The notes under the pieces are model-generated. The model saw only the letters and a list, made by a program, of their open reading frames with translations, made no database searches and was not told where the DNA came from. Positions 37,545-47,064 of a stretch of DNA of 64,000 nucleotides are shown piece by piece (within the stretch, counting starts at the first letter, position 1; the number at the start of each line of letters is the position of its first letter). Source of the stretch: Lachnospiraceae bacterium (GTDB lineage Bacteria > Bacillota > Clostridia > Lachnospirales > Lachnospiraceae); contig JAQYDI010000182.1 in the NCBI GenBank assembly GCA_028724245.1, positions 1 to 64,000 on the forward strand. Direction: 5' to 3'. The position numbers and the translations under genes were made by a program.

Positions 37545-38541
37545 AACAGTAACACTTGCCCACGGGGCAGGAGGCCGTCAGACTTCCGAATTAATCGATC
37601 AGGTATTCAAAAAACATTTTGCCAATCCCGATCTGACAGCGGACGATGCTGCAGTACTTTCTGTGGAAGGAGGCAAACTGGCTTTTACGACGGACGGTTT
37701 TATCGTTTCCCCTGCTGAATTCCCCGGAGGAAATATCGGCAAACTCAGCATCTGCGGTACGGTCAACGATCTGTCCTGCATGGGTGCAAAACCCCTGTAT
37801 CTTTCCTGTGCTTTCGTTATTGAAGAAGGCTTCCCCATGGAGAAACTGGAAGAAATCGCCGCAGCCATGGAAAAAACAGCCAATGAAGCCGGTGTGAAGA
37901 TCGTAGCCGGCGATACAAAGGTTGCCGGTAAGGGTCAGGTGGATGGCGTATTCATTACCACCACAGGCATCGGCAGGATTCAGGAAGATGTGGAAACCTC
38001 CGGTTTCAAGGCAAAACCCGGCGATGCAGTTATCGTTTCCGGCGATGTGGGACGCCACGGCTGCACCATCCTGCTGGCAAGAAATGAATTCGGCATTGAA
38101 GCCGATGTCACCAGCGACTGCGCACCTTTATGGGGAACAGTGAAATCCATGCTGGACACCACAAAGAATATTCACGTTATCCGCGATGCCACAAGAGGCG
38201 GCGTGGGAACCGTTTTATATGAAATCGCGGAGCAGAGCAGCGTAGGCATCCGCCTCAATGCACAGGACATCCCCGTAGCAGACGGCGTCAAAGGTGTCTG
38301 CGGCATGCTGGGACTGGAACCTCTGTATCTGGCCTGTGAAGGACGTCTTGTCATTTTCGCTCCCAAAGAAGAAGCACCGGCCCTCCTTGAAACCCTGCGC
38401 AAAGGCAAATACTCCGCCAACGCAGCCATCATCGGCGAAGTAACCGAAGAAATGCCCGGCCGCGTCATCATGAAAACAGAAATCGGAGCCGAAACCCTCC
38501 TCCCGCCCCCCGGCGGAGAATTACTGCCGCGGATCTGTTAA
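37537..38541 (+). CDS. hypE: Carbamoyl dehydratase HypE
   Basis: 'LAHGAGGRQTSELID', 'TTDGFIVSP', C-terminal 'LLPRIC' with terminal Cys. ATG 37537 overlaps hypD stop. Confidence 0.97.
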   Translation: MSKTVTLAHGAGGRQTSELIDQVFKKHFANPDLTADDAAVLSVEGGKLAFTTDGFIVSPAEFPGGNIGKLSICGTVNDLSCMGAKPLYLSCAFVIEEGFPMEKLEEIAAAMEKTANEAGVKIVAGDTKVAGKGQVDGVFITTTGIGRIQEDVETSGFKAKPGDAVIVSGDVGRHGCTILLARNEFGIEADVTSDCAPLWGTVKSMLDTTKNIHVIRDATRGGVGTVLYEIAEQSSVGIRLNAQDIPVADGVKGVCGMLGLEPLYLACEGRLVIFAPKEEAPALLETLRKGKYSANAAIIGEVTEEMPGRVIMKTEIGAETLLPPPGGELLPRIC

Positions 38542-38558
38542 TCAGGAGGATATAGTTC

Positions 38559-39332
38559 ATGATTAAAATTGCTGTTTATGGAAAGGGCGGCATCGGGAAA
38601 TCCACCACGGTCTCCAATCTGGCGGCAGCTTTCTGCGAGCAGGGTCTTAAGGTCATGCAGATCGGCTGTGATCCGAAGGCTGATTCCACCGTGAATCTCC
38701 GTCATGGAGAGCCGGTTCCCACGGTTCTGGAGCTGGTGCGGACCCGGAAAAATGATTTTACTCTGGAAGATATGGTAAAGGTGGGATTCGGCGGTGTTCT
38801 TTGTGTGGAAGCCGGAGGTCCCACGCCGGGACTTGGCTGTGCCGGAAGAGGGATTATTACGGCGCTGGATAAACTTAAGGAAAAAGGTGCCTATGACGTA
38901 TATCAGCCGGATGTGGTGATCTACGATGTACTGGGTGATGTGGTATGCGGCGGCTTTTCCATGCCCATGCGGGGCGGATATGCCGATCAGGTATTTATCA
39001 TCACTTCAGGGGAAAATATGTCGATCCACGCGGCAGCCAATATCGCCGTGGCAGTGGAAAATTTCCGGGAAAGAGGCTATGCCCGTCTTGGCGGCCTGAT
39101 TCTGAACCGGAGAAATGTAAAAAATGAAGAAGAAAAGGTGCAGGAGCTGGCGGATGATGTGCACAGTACCATCATCGGGTCCCTGAACCGCAGTGATCTG
39201 GTGCTGGAGGCTGAGGAGCGGCAGCAGACGGTGCTGGAGGCATTTCCCGACAGCAGCATGGCATCGGAATACCGCAGACTGGCCGGTCAGGTGGCCCGGG
39301 CCTGCGGTCTGGACTGGAACGGAGTGGAGTAA
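38559..39332 (+). CDS. NifH-like ATPase 2
   Basis: '[16 protein letters not shown]', '[13 protein letters not shown]', '[14 protein letters not shown]'. Confidence 0.95.
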   Translation: MIKIAVYGKGGIGKSTTVSNLAAAFCEQGLKVMQIGCDPKADSTVNLRHGEPVPTVLELVRTRKNDFTLEDMVKVGFGGVLCVEAGGPTPGLGCAGRGIITALDKLKEKGAYDVYQPDVVIYDVLGDVVCGGFSMPMRGGYADQVFIITSGENMSIHAAANIAVAVENFRERGYARLGGLILNRRNVKNEEEKVQELADDVHSTIIGSLNRSDLVLEAEERQQTVLEAFPDSSMASEYRRLAGQVARACGLDWNGVE

Positions 39333-39337
39333 AATAT

Positions 39338-40666
39338 ATGTTGAAAATGATTCATGGGAAGGTGGATCCTTCCGGTGCGGCCATGCCCGTGTCGGAAGCG
39401 GTCTTTCCCGTTCCTTTTCCGTCACAGCTGGAATATAATTCTCCGGCCCACGGAACATGGAATATTGTGCATATTGGTATGCTGATCCCTGATGCACACC
39501 AGATCTATGTATGCACCGGCAACTGCAACCGGGGCGTTGTGCTGACTGCGGCGGAAATGAATGCGTCCGACCGCTTTTCCACGATTACAGTAAAGGAAGA
39601 CAACATTCTGGAAGGGGATATGGAGGATCTGATCATCGACGGCGTGACGGATATTCTGGAAAAACTGCCGCAGAAACCACCGGCGGTCATCCTGTTTCCC
39701 AGCTGCGTCCACCGGTTTATGGGATGTGATATTCCCATGGTGTACCGGGTCCTGCGCAGCCGGTATCCGGAGATCCATTTTGTGGAAGGATACATGGACT
39801 GTATCCTGCAGAAGGCGGGGATCACGCCGGATCAGCGTCTTCGCCGGGAACTGTACTCCTGTCTGGAAGAGCGTCCGATGAACCGAAAATCGGTCAATAT
39901 CATCGGCAATACCATGAAAATCGATCCGGACTGCGAGCTTTTTGAACTGACAGAAGCGGCAGGATGCAGTCTGAAGCAGATCACGGAATGCCGGACATTT
40001 GACGAATATCTTTCCATGTCGGAAAGCTATCTGAATCTGAGTCTGCTTCCCATTGGGAAAATGCCTGCTGACGTGCTGAAGGAGAGGCTGGGCATGAAAC
40101 ACATGTATCTGCCCCAGTGTTTTGGTTATGAGGAGATTACGGATTGCCTGAACCGGCTGGCGGATGAACTGGAGACGCCCCGCATAGCGGCCGCTGAACG
40201 GATCCGCGCCTGTGAAGAGGCGCTTGAAAAGGCAAAGCAGGTCATCGGACAGACCCCAATTGCCATTGATTATACGGCGGTTCCCCGTCCGCTGGGGCTG
40301 GCAAGACTCCTTCTGGAGCATGGCTTCCATGTTTTCCGGATCTATGCGGACAGTTTTCTGCCGGAAGAGGAGCAGGACTTCAAGTGGCTCCGTGAACATG
40401 CGCCGCAGCTGATGATTTATGCGACGATCCATGTGAAAATGCGTGTGCTTTCCAGAACCTGTGATGAAAAAGTGCTGGCTATCGGTCAGAAGGCGGCATA
40501 TTTTACCGGAACGCCGTATTTTGTAAATATGGTGGAAGGCGGCGGTTTCTATGGTTTTTCGGGTATCTGCCGGATGGCAGAACTGATGACGGAAGCATTT
40601 CTGCATGAGAAAGATACGGAAAATCTGATTATCAGAAAAGGATTGGGGTGTGAGAGCTGCATATGA
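39338..40666 (+). CDS. NifD-like nitrogenase component 1-type subunit, set 2
   Basis: 'YVCTGNCNRGVVLTAAEM', 'ILFPSCVHRFMGCD'; 5 nt after nifH-like 2. Confidence 0.83.
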   Translation: MLKMIHGKVDPSGAAMPVSEAVFPVPFPSQLEYNSPAHGTWNIVHIGMLIPDAHQIYVCTGNCNRGVVLTAAEMNASDRFSTITVKEDNILEGDMEDLIIDGVTDILEKLPQKPPAVILFPSCVHRFMGCDIPMVYRVLRSRYPEIHFVEGYMDCILQKAGITPDQRLRRELYSCLEERPMNRKSVNIIGNTMKIDPDCELFELTEAAGCSLKQITECRTFDEYLSMSESYLNLSLLPIGKMPADVLKERLGMKHMYLPQCFGYEEITDCLNRLADELETPRIAAAERIRACEEALEKAKQVIGQTPIAIDYTAVPRPLGLARLLLEHGFHVFRIYADSFLPEEEQDFKWLREHAPQLMIYATIHVKMRVLSRTCDEKVLAIGQKAAYFTGTPYFVNMVEGGGFYGFSGICRMAELMTEAFLHEKDTENLIIRKGLGCESCI

Positions 40667-41799
40667 AACAGATTGCAAGGATTATTTCTACTTACACAGC
40701 GGATGTGTCGGGGGTCTGCTCGGCGTTATATGAGCTGGGCGGCATGGTGGTCATGCACGATCCCTCCGGCTGCAATTCCACCTACAATACCCATGATGAA
40801 CCGCGCTGGTATGATATGGACAGCCTGATCTTCATTTCCGGTCTGGCTGAGATCGATGCCATTATGGGAAATGATGAAAAACTGATCGATGATGTAGTGA
40901 CGGCGGCAGAACAGCTTTCCCCCGCCTTTATTGCCCTTGCCCGCACACCGGTTCCCATGCTGAACGGAACGGATTTTGATGCCATTGCATCGGTGATTAC
41001 AAAACGGACGGGAATTCCGGCTTTTTATTTTCCCACCAACGGAACACATTCCTATGTGATGGGAGCCGGGATGGCACTGGAAAAGATCGCTGATTACTAT
41101 GTAAAAGCGCCGGAGGAAGGCGGGGCCATTAATCCGGCCGGTGTTAATCTTCTTGGCGTGACGCCTCTTGATTTTTCCGTAAACGGCACAGTGGAATCCA
41201 TGAAAGCCTTTCTGAAGGACAATGATTTCGAACTGATCAGCTGTTTTGCCATGGGAAGCAGTCTGGAAGAACTGGAGAAAGCGGGAAAAGCCGGTGTCAA
41301 TCTGGTGGTTTCCTCCGTAGGACTTCCTGCAGCCCGGATACTGCGGGCAAAATTCGGTACGCCCTACGTGGTGGGTACGCCTGTGGGTTCCATGGGCAAA
41401 GTGATTGCCGAAGATCTGAAGCAGGCGGCCCGGACGGGAGAAAATATCATTTCCTGCAGAAAGCGTCCGCCGGCAGAGGAAGCGGAAATTGCAGTCATCG
41501 GAGAGGCAGTAACCTCCGCCTCTCTGGCAGCGTCTGTTTCCATGAGCCATGGAAAAGCGGTAAAGGTGATCTGTCCTCTGGAAGCGGATGACGAGCTGTT
41601 TGTTTCCGGAGATGAGCGGGCGGCTTATGAAGAGGAGCAGGAAGAGCTGCTGAAAGATATGCCCGTCATCATCGCCGATCCCATGTACCGGCCCATCTGT
41701 CCTGAAAAATCACGTTTTTACGAATTGCCTCACGAAGCATTTTCCGGCAGGATATACCGTCGGAAAATCCCGGATCTGGTAAAAAATACGCCACACTGA
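40663..41799 (+). CDS. NifK-like nitrogenase component 1-type subunit, set 2
   Basis: 'VMHDPSGCNSTYNTHDEPRWYDMDSLIFISGLAEIDAIMGNDEKL'; 4-nt overlap with upstream gene. Confidence 0.85.
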   Translation: MKQIARIISTYTADVSGVCSALYELGGMVVMHDPSGCNSTYNTHDEPRWYDMDSLIFISGLAEIDAIMGNDEKLIDDVVTAAEQLSPAFIALARTPVPMLNGTDFDAIASVITKRTGIPAFYFPTNGTHSYVMGAGMALEKIADYYVKAPEEGGAINPAGVNLLGVTPLDFSVNGTVESMKAFLKDNDFELISCFAMGSSLEELEKAGKAGVNLVVSSVGLPAARILRAKFGTPYVVGTPVGSMGKVIAEDLKQAARTGENIISCRKRPPAEEAEIAVIGEAVTSASLAASVSMSHGKAVKVICPLEADDELFVSGDERAAYEEEQEELLKDMPVIIADPMYRPICPEKSRFYELPHEAFSGRIYRRKIPDLVKNTPH

Positions 41800-41979
41800 G
41801 GAAACACACCGTGTTTTCGAGGTTGGCTCTGAATAGTTACCGAAATATTAATACTTTTTTAATAGAATTTCCTTTGTATTGCAGGAGAATCCGTGGTAGA
41901 ATACAGACGTGTTCATAAATGCAGTCAGAGCTGCAGACAGGGCGGCGGCTGTAAATCTACAAAAAGAAGGATATGGTTT

Positions 41980-43482
41980 ATGAAAAAGAAATTGTCAATT
42001 GCAAAGATTGCAGGAATTATCCTGGCAGTTGTGCAGCTTGTTTTGAGCGGTATTCTGTCCATGCAGATATTTGATATGGGATTTCTTCCTGTAAAATACT
42101 GGGCTGCGATTACGGCAGTTCTGGCAGTGCTGTTTTTTATCGCTTTTGTAACACAGTTTTTCAATAAAGCACAGTGGGTCGGAAAGATTCTTTCGGTTCT
42201 GCTCATTGCGATACTGGCATTCGGTGTACGTTATGTGGGACAGGTCGCCGATACCATGAAGGATATTTCCAAAACCGCAGGGATTGAGAAAAATCAGGTT
42301 CTGGTAGTAGTAAAGGAAGAGAGCACGGCACAGACCCTGAACGATCTGAAGGCAGGTTCATGGGGAATCCAGTATGCCGATGACGTGGAACTGATGGGAC
42401 AGGCTGCGGATGAGCTGAAGAAACGTCTTGATACGGATCTGAACCTGACGGCATTCGACGATTATGAAACTTTATATCCTGCGCTGATGAGCGGTCAGGT
42501 GGATTGTATGGTTATGAATTCCTCCTATCTGGATATGATCGATGATCTGACCATGGAAGAGGAGGGATATTATTTCTCCGATAAGATCCGTATTATCGAG
42601 ACTCTGGAATTTGAAACGAAAGCAGAGGAACCGGTACAGGCCAACGTGTCTGAGGATTTTGATATTACGAAGGATCCGTTTATCGCTTATGTCAGCGGTA
42701 TTGATACATATGGCGACATTACTACAAGAAGCCGTTCTGATGTGAATATTCTTCTGATTGCCAATCCGGAGACGAGACAGATTCTGATCGTTACCACACC
42801 ACGGGACGGATATGTGATCATCCCCGGTATTTCCGGCAGCCAGAAGGATAAGCTGACACATGCCGGTCTCTATGGCGTTAACAAGTCCATTGAGACGATC
42901 AATTCCATTTACGATATTGATATCAACTATTATGCAAGAGTAAACTTTAATTCGGTGATCAATATCGTGGATGCCCTTGGCGGTGTGGATGTTTATTCCA
43001 GATATGATTTTACCAGCGGCAGCAATCTGGGCGAGCAGTTCCATTATACGGAAGGTTACAACCACCTGAACGGCAAACAGGCACTTGCTTTCTCAAGAGA
43101 ACGTTACTCTTTTGGAGAGGGAGACAACCAGCGCGGTAAGGATCAGATGGAGGTTATTAAGGGAATCATTAAAAAGTGTACTTCCCCTGCGATCCTGACC
43201 GGATTCAGCAGTATTATGGAAGAAATCTCAGATCAGGTTCAGACGAATCTGCCTACAGATTCTATTTATGCCCTTGTGAAGATGCAGCTGGAGGATCCCA
43301 GAGAGTGGGAGATGTATTCCTATGCCATCACGGCAACAGGCAGCAGAGAGTACTGCTATTCCTACACAGGCAAGAGCCTTTATGTTGCGAATCTGTCGGA
43401 TTCTTCCATTGCACAGGCGAAAAGTCTGATGGAAGCTGTTATGAGCGGCCAGAAGATTACGGAAGCTGATGTGGCTCAGTAA
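41980..43482 (+). CDS. LytR-CpsA-Psr (LCP) family protein
   Basis: TM N-terminus; 'RSRSDVNILLIANPETRQILIVTTPRDGYVIIPG', 'LTHAGLYG', 'ALAFSRERYSFGEGDNQRGKDQ'. Confidence 0.93.
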   Translation: MKKKLSIAKIAGIILAVVQLVLSGILSMQIFDMGFLPVKYWAAITAVLAVLFFIAFVTQFFNKAQWVGKILSVLLIAILAFGVRYVGQVADTMKDISKTAGIEKNQVLVVVKEESTAQTLNDLKAGSWGIQYADDVELMGQAADELKKRLDTDLNLTAFDDYETLYPALMSGQVDCMVMNSSYLDMIDDLTMEEEGYYFSDKIRIIETLEFETKAEEPVQANVSEDFDITKDPFIAYVSGIDTYGDITTRSRSDVNILLIANPETRQILIVTTPRDGYVIIPGISGSQKDKLTHAGLYGVNKSIETINSIYDIDINYYARVNFNSVINIVDALGGVDVYSRYDFTSGSNLGEQFHYTEGYNHLNGKQALAFSRERYSFGEGDNQRGKDQMEVIKGIIKKCTSPAILTGFSSIMEEISDQVQTNLPTDSIYALVKMQLEDPREWEMYSYAITATGSREYCYSYTGKSLYVANLSDSSIAQAKSLMEAVMSGQKITEADVAQ

Positions 43483-43521
43483 CAGATTATTATATACACA
43501 GCTATAAAAACTTATCAGGAG

Positions 43522-43568
43522 CCAACCGGGTATGTCAGATGGGCACATCCGGTTGGGTTCTTTTTTTG
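43522..43568 (+). terminator. Intrinsic terminator
   Basis: CCAACCGG ... CCGGTTGG followed by GTTCTTTTTTTT. Confidence 0.85.
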
Positions 43569-43633
43569 AAAACGGCAGCTGTCAGAAAGAGGAGGAATCT
43601 GTACAGCAGCTGCCATGACAGAAAGGATAATTT

Positions 43634-45010
43634 ATGTTCAGGATATATAAGTTGCTCAAAGGGAAAATATCCGCTTCTCTGTTTTTGGTGATGATTTCCT
43701 TTTTTGTATTCTGGGGCAGTTCCTTTGATGTACTGGCTGAGGAAGAGACACCCCGGCTTTCCGATGAAGAATATGTGACGGCAGAGGACTGGCCTGAAGC
43801 CCCGGAGATCAGTGCGGGAGCAGCTGTCCTGATCGAAGCGGACAGCGGGACGGTTCTTTATGCTGAAAATGCGGACAGTAAAAGGTATCCTGCCAGTATT
43901 ACCAAGATTCTGACGGCGCTGATCACCATTGAAAACTGTGAGCTTTCCGATACCCTTGTATTTGAAGGGGAAGCGCTGGATCCTCTTCCTGAAGGATATG
44001 TATCCATTGAGCCGACGAAGGGAGAAAAAATGTCGGTGGAGGATTGTCTGAATGGTCTGCTTCTGAAATCAGCCAATGATGCGGCCAATGCGCTGGCGGT
44101 GCACAATTCCGGTACCATTGCCGCTTTTGCGGAGATTATGAATGAAAGAGCAGTTCAGGCCGGTGCGCTTCACACGCATTTTACAAATCCCAGCGGACTG
44201 GCTGACGAGAATCATTACACTACGCCATATGATATGGCCATGATCATGAGAGCCTGCATCCGGCATGAGGAATTTCTGCAGATTGCCGGTTCTACGGAAT
44301 ACACGATTCCGGCCACCAATACGCATGCGGCAAGATATCTGGAGATGCGCCATGAGATGCTGAAGCCGGGTTCAGAGTTTTATTATCCGTACTGCAGGGC
44401 AGGAAAAACCGGTTTTACCAGCGCTTCGGGCTATACACTGATCACATATGCGCAGAAAGACGGCATCAGCCTGATCGCCTGTGTGATGCAGTGTGAAAAG
44501 GGAGAGCAGTACCGTTCTACCCGGGCACTGTTTGACTATGGCTTTGAGAATTTCCGGGTTCTCACGGGAAAAGAGGCGGAAACAGACGGAAGCAGGCTGA
44601 CGACAGACAGTTTTGCGCTGAATCAGCTTCAGACCGGCAGAAGATTTGTTCTTGAGAAGGTGGACAGCAGCTCCGTCATTCTTCCGAAAGGTATGACCAT
44701 GTCGGATCTGGATACAGTTGTCACTTATCTTGACCCGGAGAAAGAAGAAGATGGCTGTTTTGCGGAGGCGGTTTACCAGTATGAAGGGATGACGCTTGGG
44801 CACACAGGGCTTCGTCTGACAGCACAGGAAATGGAAAATGATTTTGCTGAAGCTGCCAGGAGGGCTGCTTCGGATTATCTTCAGGAGCTGCAGCTGTTTT
44901 ATCTGTGTGCGGCAGGTATTGTTCTGGTGCTTGTAATCTCGCTGGTTCTGGCGATTGCCATGCTGCGCCGTTACAGAAAGGAAAAGATGGAAGATGAGCG
45001 GGAAAATTGA
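43634..45010 (+). CDS. D-alanyl-D-alanine carboxypeptidase (S11, DacA/DacF-like)
   Basis: 'RYPASITKILTAL' (SxxK), 'LLKSANDAANALA' (SxN), 'CRAGKTGFTSASGY' (KTG). Confidence 0.93.
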   Translation: MFRIYKLLKGKISASLFLVMISFFVFWGSSFDVLAEEETPRLSDEEYVTAEDWPEAPEISAGAAVLIEADSGTVLYAENADSKRYPASITKILTALITIENCELSDTLVFEGEALDPLPEGYVSIEPTKGEKMSVEDCLNGLLLKSANDAANALAVHNSGTIAAFAEIMNERAVQAGALHTHFTNPSGLADENHYTTPYDMAMIMRACIRHEEFLQIAGSTEYTIPATNTHAARYLEMRHEMLKPGSEFYYPYCRAGKTGFTSASGYTLITYAQKDGISLIACVMQCEKGEQYRSTRALFDYGFENFRVLTGKEAETDGSRLTTDSFALNQLQTGRRFVLEKVDSSSVILPKGMTMSDLDTVVTYLDPEKEEDGCFAEAVYQYEGMTLGHTGLRLTAQEMENDFAEAARRAASDYLQELQLFYLCAAGIVLVLVISLVLAIAMLRRYRKEKMEDEREN

Positions 45011-45764
45011 TTTTGTACACGCAAAACAGGTATTTGAGCAGTATCTGGATCATTATGACAGAGAAGATGATAAAGTCCGGCTGAAGATTGTTCATACGTA
45101 TTGCGTAGTGGACTGCAGCCGGGAAATCGCAGTCCGGATGGGACTTTCAGATGAGGATGTGGAACTTGCCATGATGATCGGACTTCTGCATGATATCGGC
45201 AGATTTGAACAGCTGAAGCGTTATGACAGCTTTGAACCGACAACCATGGACCATGCGGCGGAAGGCGTTCACATTCTGTTTGAGGAGGGAATGATACGGC
45301 GCTTTATGGAGGATGACCGGTACGATGATCTGATCCGTACGGCCATTGCCAGACATTCCGATTTTGAACTGAAGGGAATTGAGGATGAGCATACGCTGCT
45401 TCATGCCAGATTGATCCGGGATGCGGATAAGCTGGATAATTGCCGTGTAAAGCTGGAGGATTCCATTGAAGTTCTGCTGAATAAAACGGCAGAGGAGGTC
45501 GGTCGGGAAACGATCAGTGATAAAGTTTTTGAGACGGTCTGCGCAGGACGGTCCATTTATTCGCCGGACCGCAGAACAGCCATGGATTACTGGGTTTCCT
45601 ATATTGCGTATATTTATGATATCAATTTCAGAGAGACGCTGCAGATTATCCGGGAACAGAATTATATTCCGCGGATTATTGCACGGATTCCCTGTACGAA
45701 TGAAGATACGGCCGAAAAAATGAAGCGGATTGAATCGGATATTATGAGACTTCTTGACTTTTAA
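44994..45764 (+). CDS. HD domain-containing phosphohydrolase
   Basis: 'HTYCVVDCSREIAVRMGLSDEDVELAMMIGLLHDIGRFEQ'. Confidence 0.85.
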   Translation: MSGKIDFVHAKQVFEQYLDHYDREDDKVRLKIVHTYCVVDCSREIAVRMGLSDEDVELAMMIGLLHDIGRFEQLKRYDSFEPTTMDHAAEGVHILFEEGMIRRFMEDDRYDDLIRTAIARHSDFELKGIEDEHTLLHARLIRDADKLDNCRVKLEDSIEVLLNKTAEEVGRETISDKVFETVCAGRSIYSPDRRTAMDYWVSYIAYIYDINFRETLQIIREQNYIPRIIARIPCTNEDTAEKMKRIESDIMRLLDF

Positions 45765-45858
45765 GGTTTAAAGCGTTATAATACCACACAGAAAAGCGGT
45801 CCATCATGATTGACAGCCGTTTGCATAATAATAAAGATAAGGAAGAGAGGCAAAGTTT

Positions 45859-46902
45859 ATGAAAACAACTAAAAAAGTATTTGCTCTGGTGCTGGCATTG
45901 ATGCTGGCCATGTCCATGACAGCCTGCGGTTCTTCTGATAAAGAAGAATCAAAGGATACAGCTGAAGTTTCAACAACACCGGCAGCAGAAGAAGGCAGTA
46001 CAGCAGCAGAATCCGGTAAGAAATTCAAGATCGGTATCTGCCAGCTGGTTCAGCATGAGGCACTTGATGCAGCAACACAGGGCTTTATTGATGAAGTGAC
46101 AGCGGAACTTGGTGAAGATGCAGTTGAGTTTGATAACCAGAACGCACAGAATGATTCCAACACCTGTTCCACCATCGTGAACAATTTCGTATCCAACAAC
46201 TATGATCTGATTCTTGCCAATGCAACACCTGCTTTGCAGGCAGCTGCAGCAGCTACCAACACGATCCCGATTCTCGGTACATCCGTTACAGAATACGGCG
46301 TAGCACTTCAGCTTTCTGACTTTGATGGTACAGTGGGCGGTAATATTTCCGGTACATCCGATCTGGCTCCTCTGGAAGATCAGGCCAACATGGTAAAGGA
46401 ACTGTTCCCCGATGCAAAGAATGTGGGTCTGCTTTACTGCTCATCTGAAGCAAATTCCCAGTATCAGGTTGATACCGTGAAGTCTTATCTGGAAAATATG
46501 GGTTATACATGTAAGATGTATGCATTCTCTGATTCCAATGATATTTCTGCAGTTACTACAACTGCTTCCACAGAGTGTGAAGTAATCTACGTACCTACTG
46601 ACAATACCGTGGCTTCCAACACCGGTATCATCAGCAATATCTGCATGCCGGCAGGCGTTCCCATCATTGCAGGTGAGGAAGGTATCTGCGCAGGATGCGG
46701 CGTTGCAACTCTGTCCATCAGCTACTATGACCTTGGTGTTACAACCGGTAAGATGGCTGTACGGATCCTGAGAGATGGCGAAGATATTTCTACCATGCCC
46801 ATCGAATATGCACCGAATTTTGTTAAGAAGTATAATGAATCCGTATGCAAGGAACTGAATATTACAATTCCTGACGGTTATGAGGCAATTACGGCTGAAT
46901 AA
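45859..46902 (+). CDS. ABC transporter substrate-binding lipoprotein (ABC_sub_bind type)
   Basis: Lipobox 'MSMTACGSS'; 'KIGICQLVQHEALDAATQGFIDEV'; followed by permease and ATPase. Confidence 0.9.
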   Translation: MKTTKKVFALVLALMLAMSMTACGSSDKEESKDTAEVSTTPAAEEGSTAAESGKKFKIGICQLVQHEALDAATQGFIDEVTAELGEDAVEFDNQNAQNDSNTCSTIVNNFVSNNYDLILANATPALQAAAAATNTIPILGTSVTEYGVALQLSDFDGTVGGNISGTSDLAPLEDQANMVKELFPDAKNVGLLYCSSEANSQYQVDTVKSYLENMGYTCKMYAFSDSNDISAVTTTASTECEVIYVPTDNTVASNTGIISNICMPAGVPIIAGEEGICAGCGVATLSISYYDLGVTTGKMAVRILRDGEDISTMPIEYAPNFVKKYNESVCKELNITIPDGYEAITAE

Positions 46903-47064
46903 TCAGAATAACTGTTTGGATTAACATGTGCGGGGAGGGAAGATTCCGTAAGGGGTTCTTCTGCCCCCGCTTTTTCATATATCCATATTTTTTCAGCTGG
47001 ACATTTCAGAAGATTTGTATATAATGGGAGAGTACACAGGATTAGATGGAGGAATATACGTAAT

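Noticed and set aside
39422-40678. 418-aa minus-strand ORF opposite the second nifD-like gene
   Set aside because: Shadow ORF; plus-strand gene has operon context and recognisable motifs.
30470-41799. Conventional nitrogen-fixing nitrogenase or a [NiFe]-hydrogenase operon
   Set aside because: No nifB/E/N/S/U/V complement and divergent D/K subunits argue against N2 fixation; no hydrogenase large/small subunits or hypA/B are present in the window.
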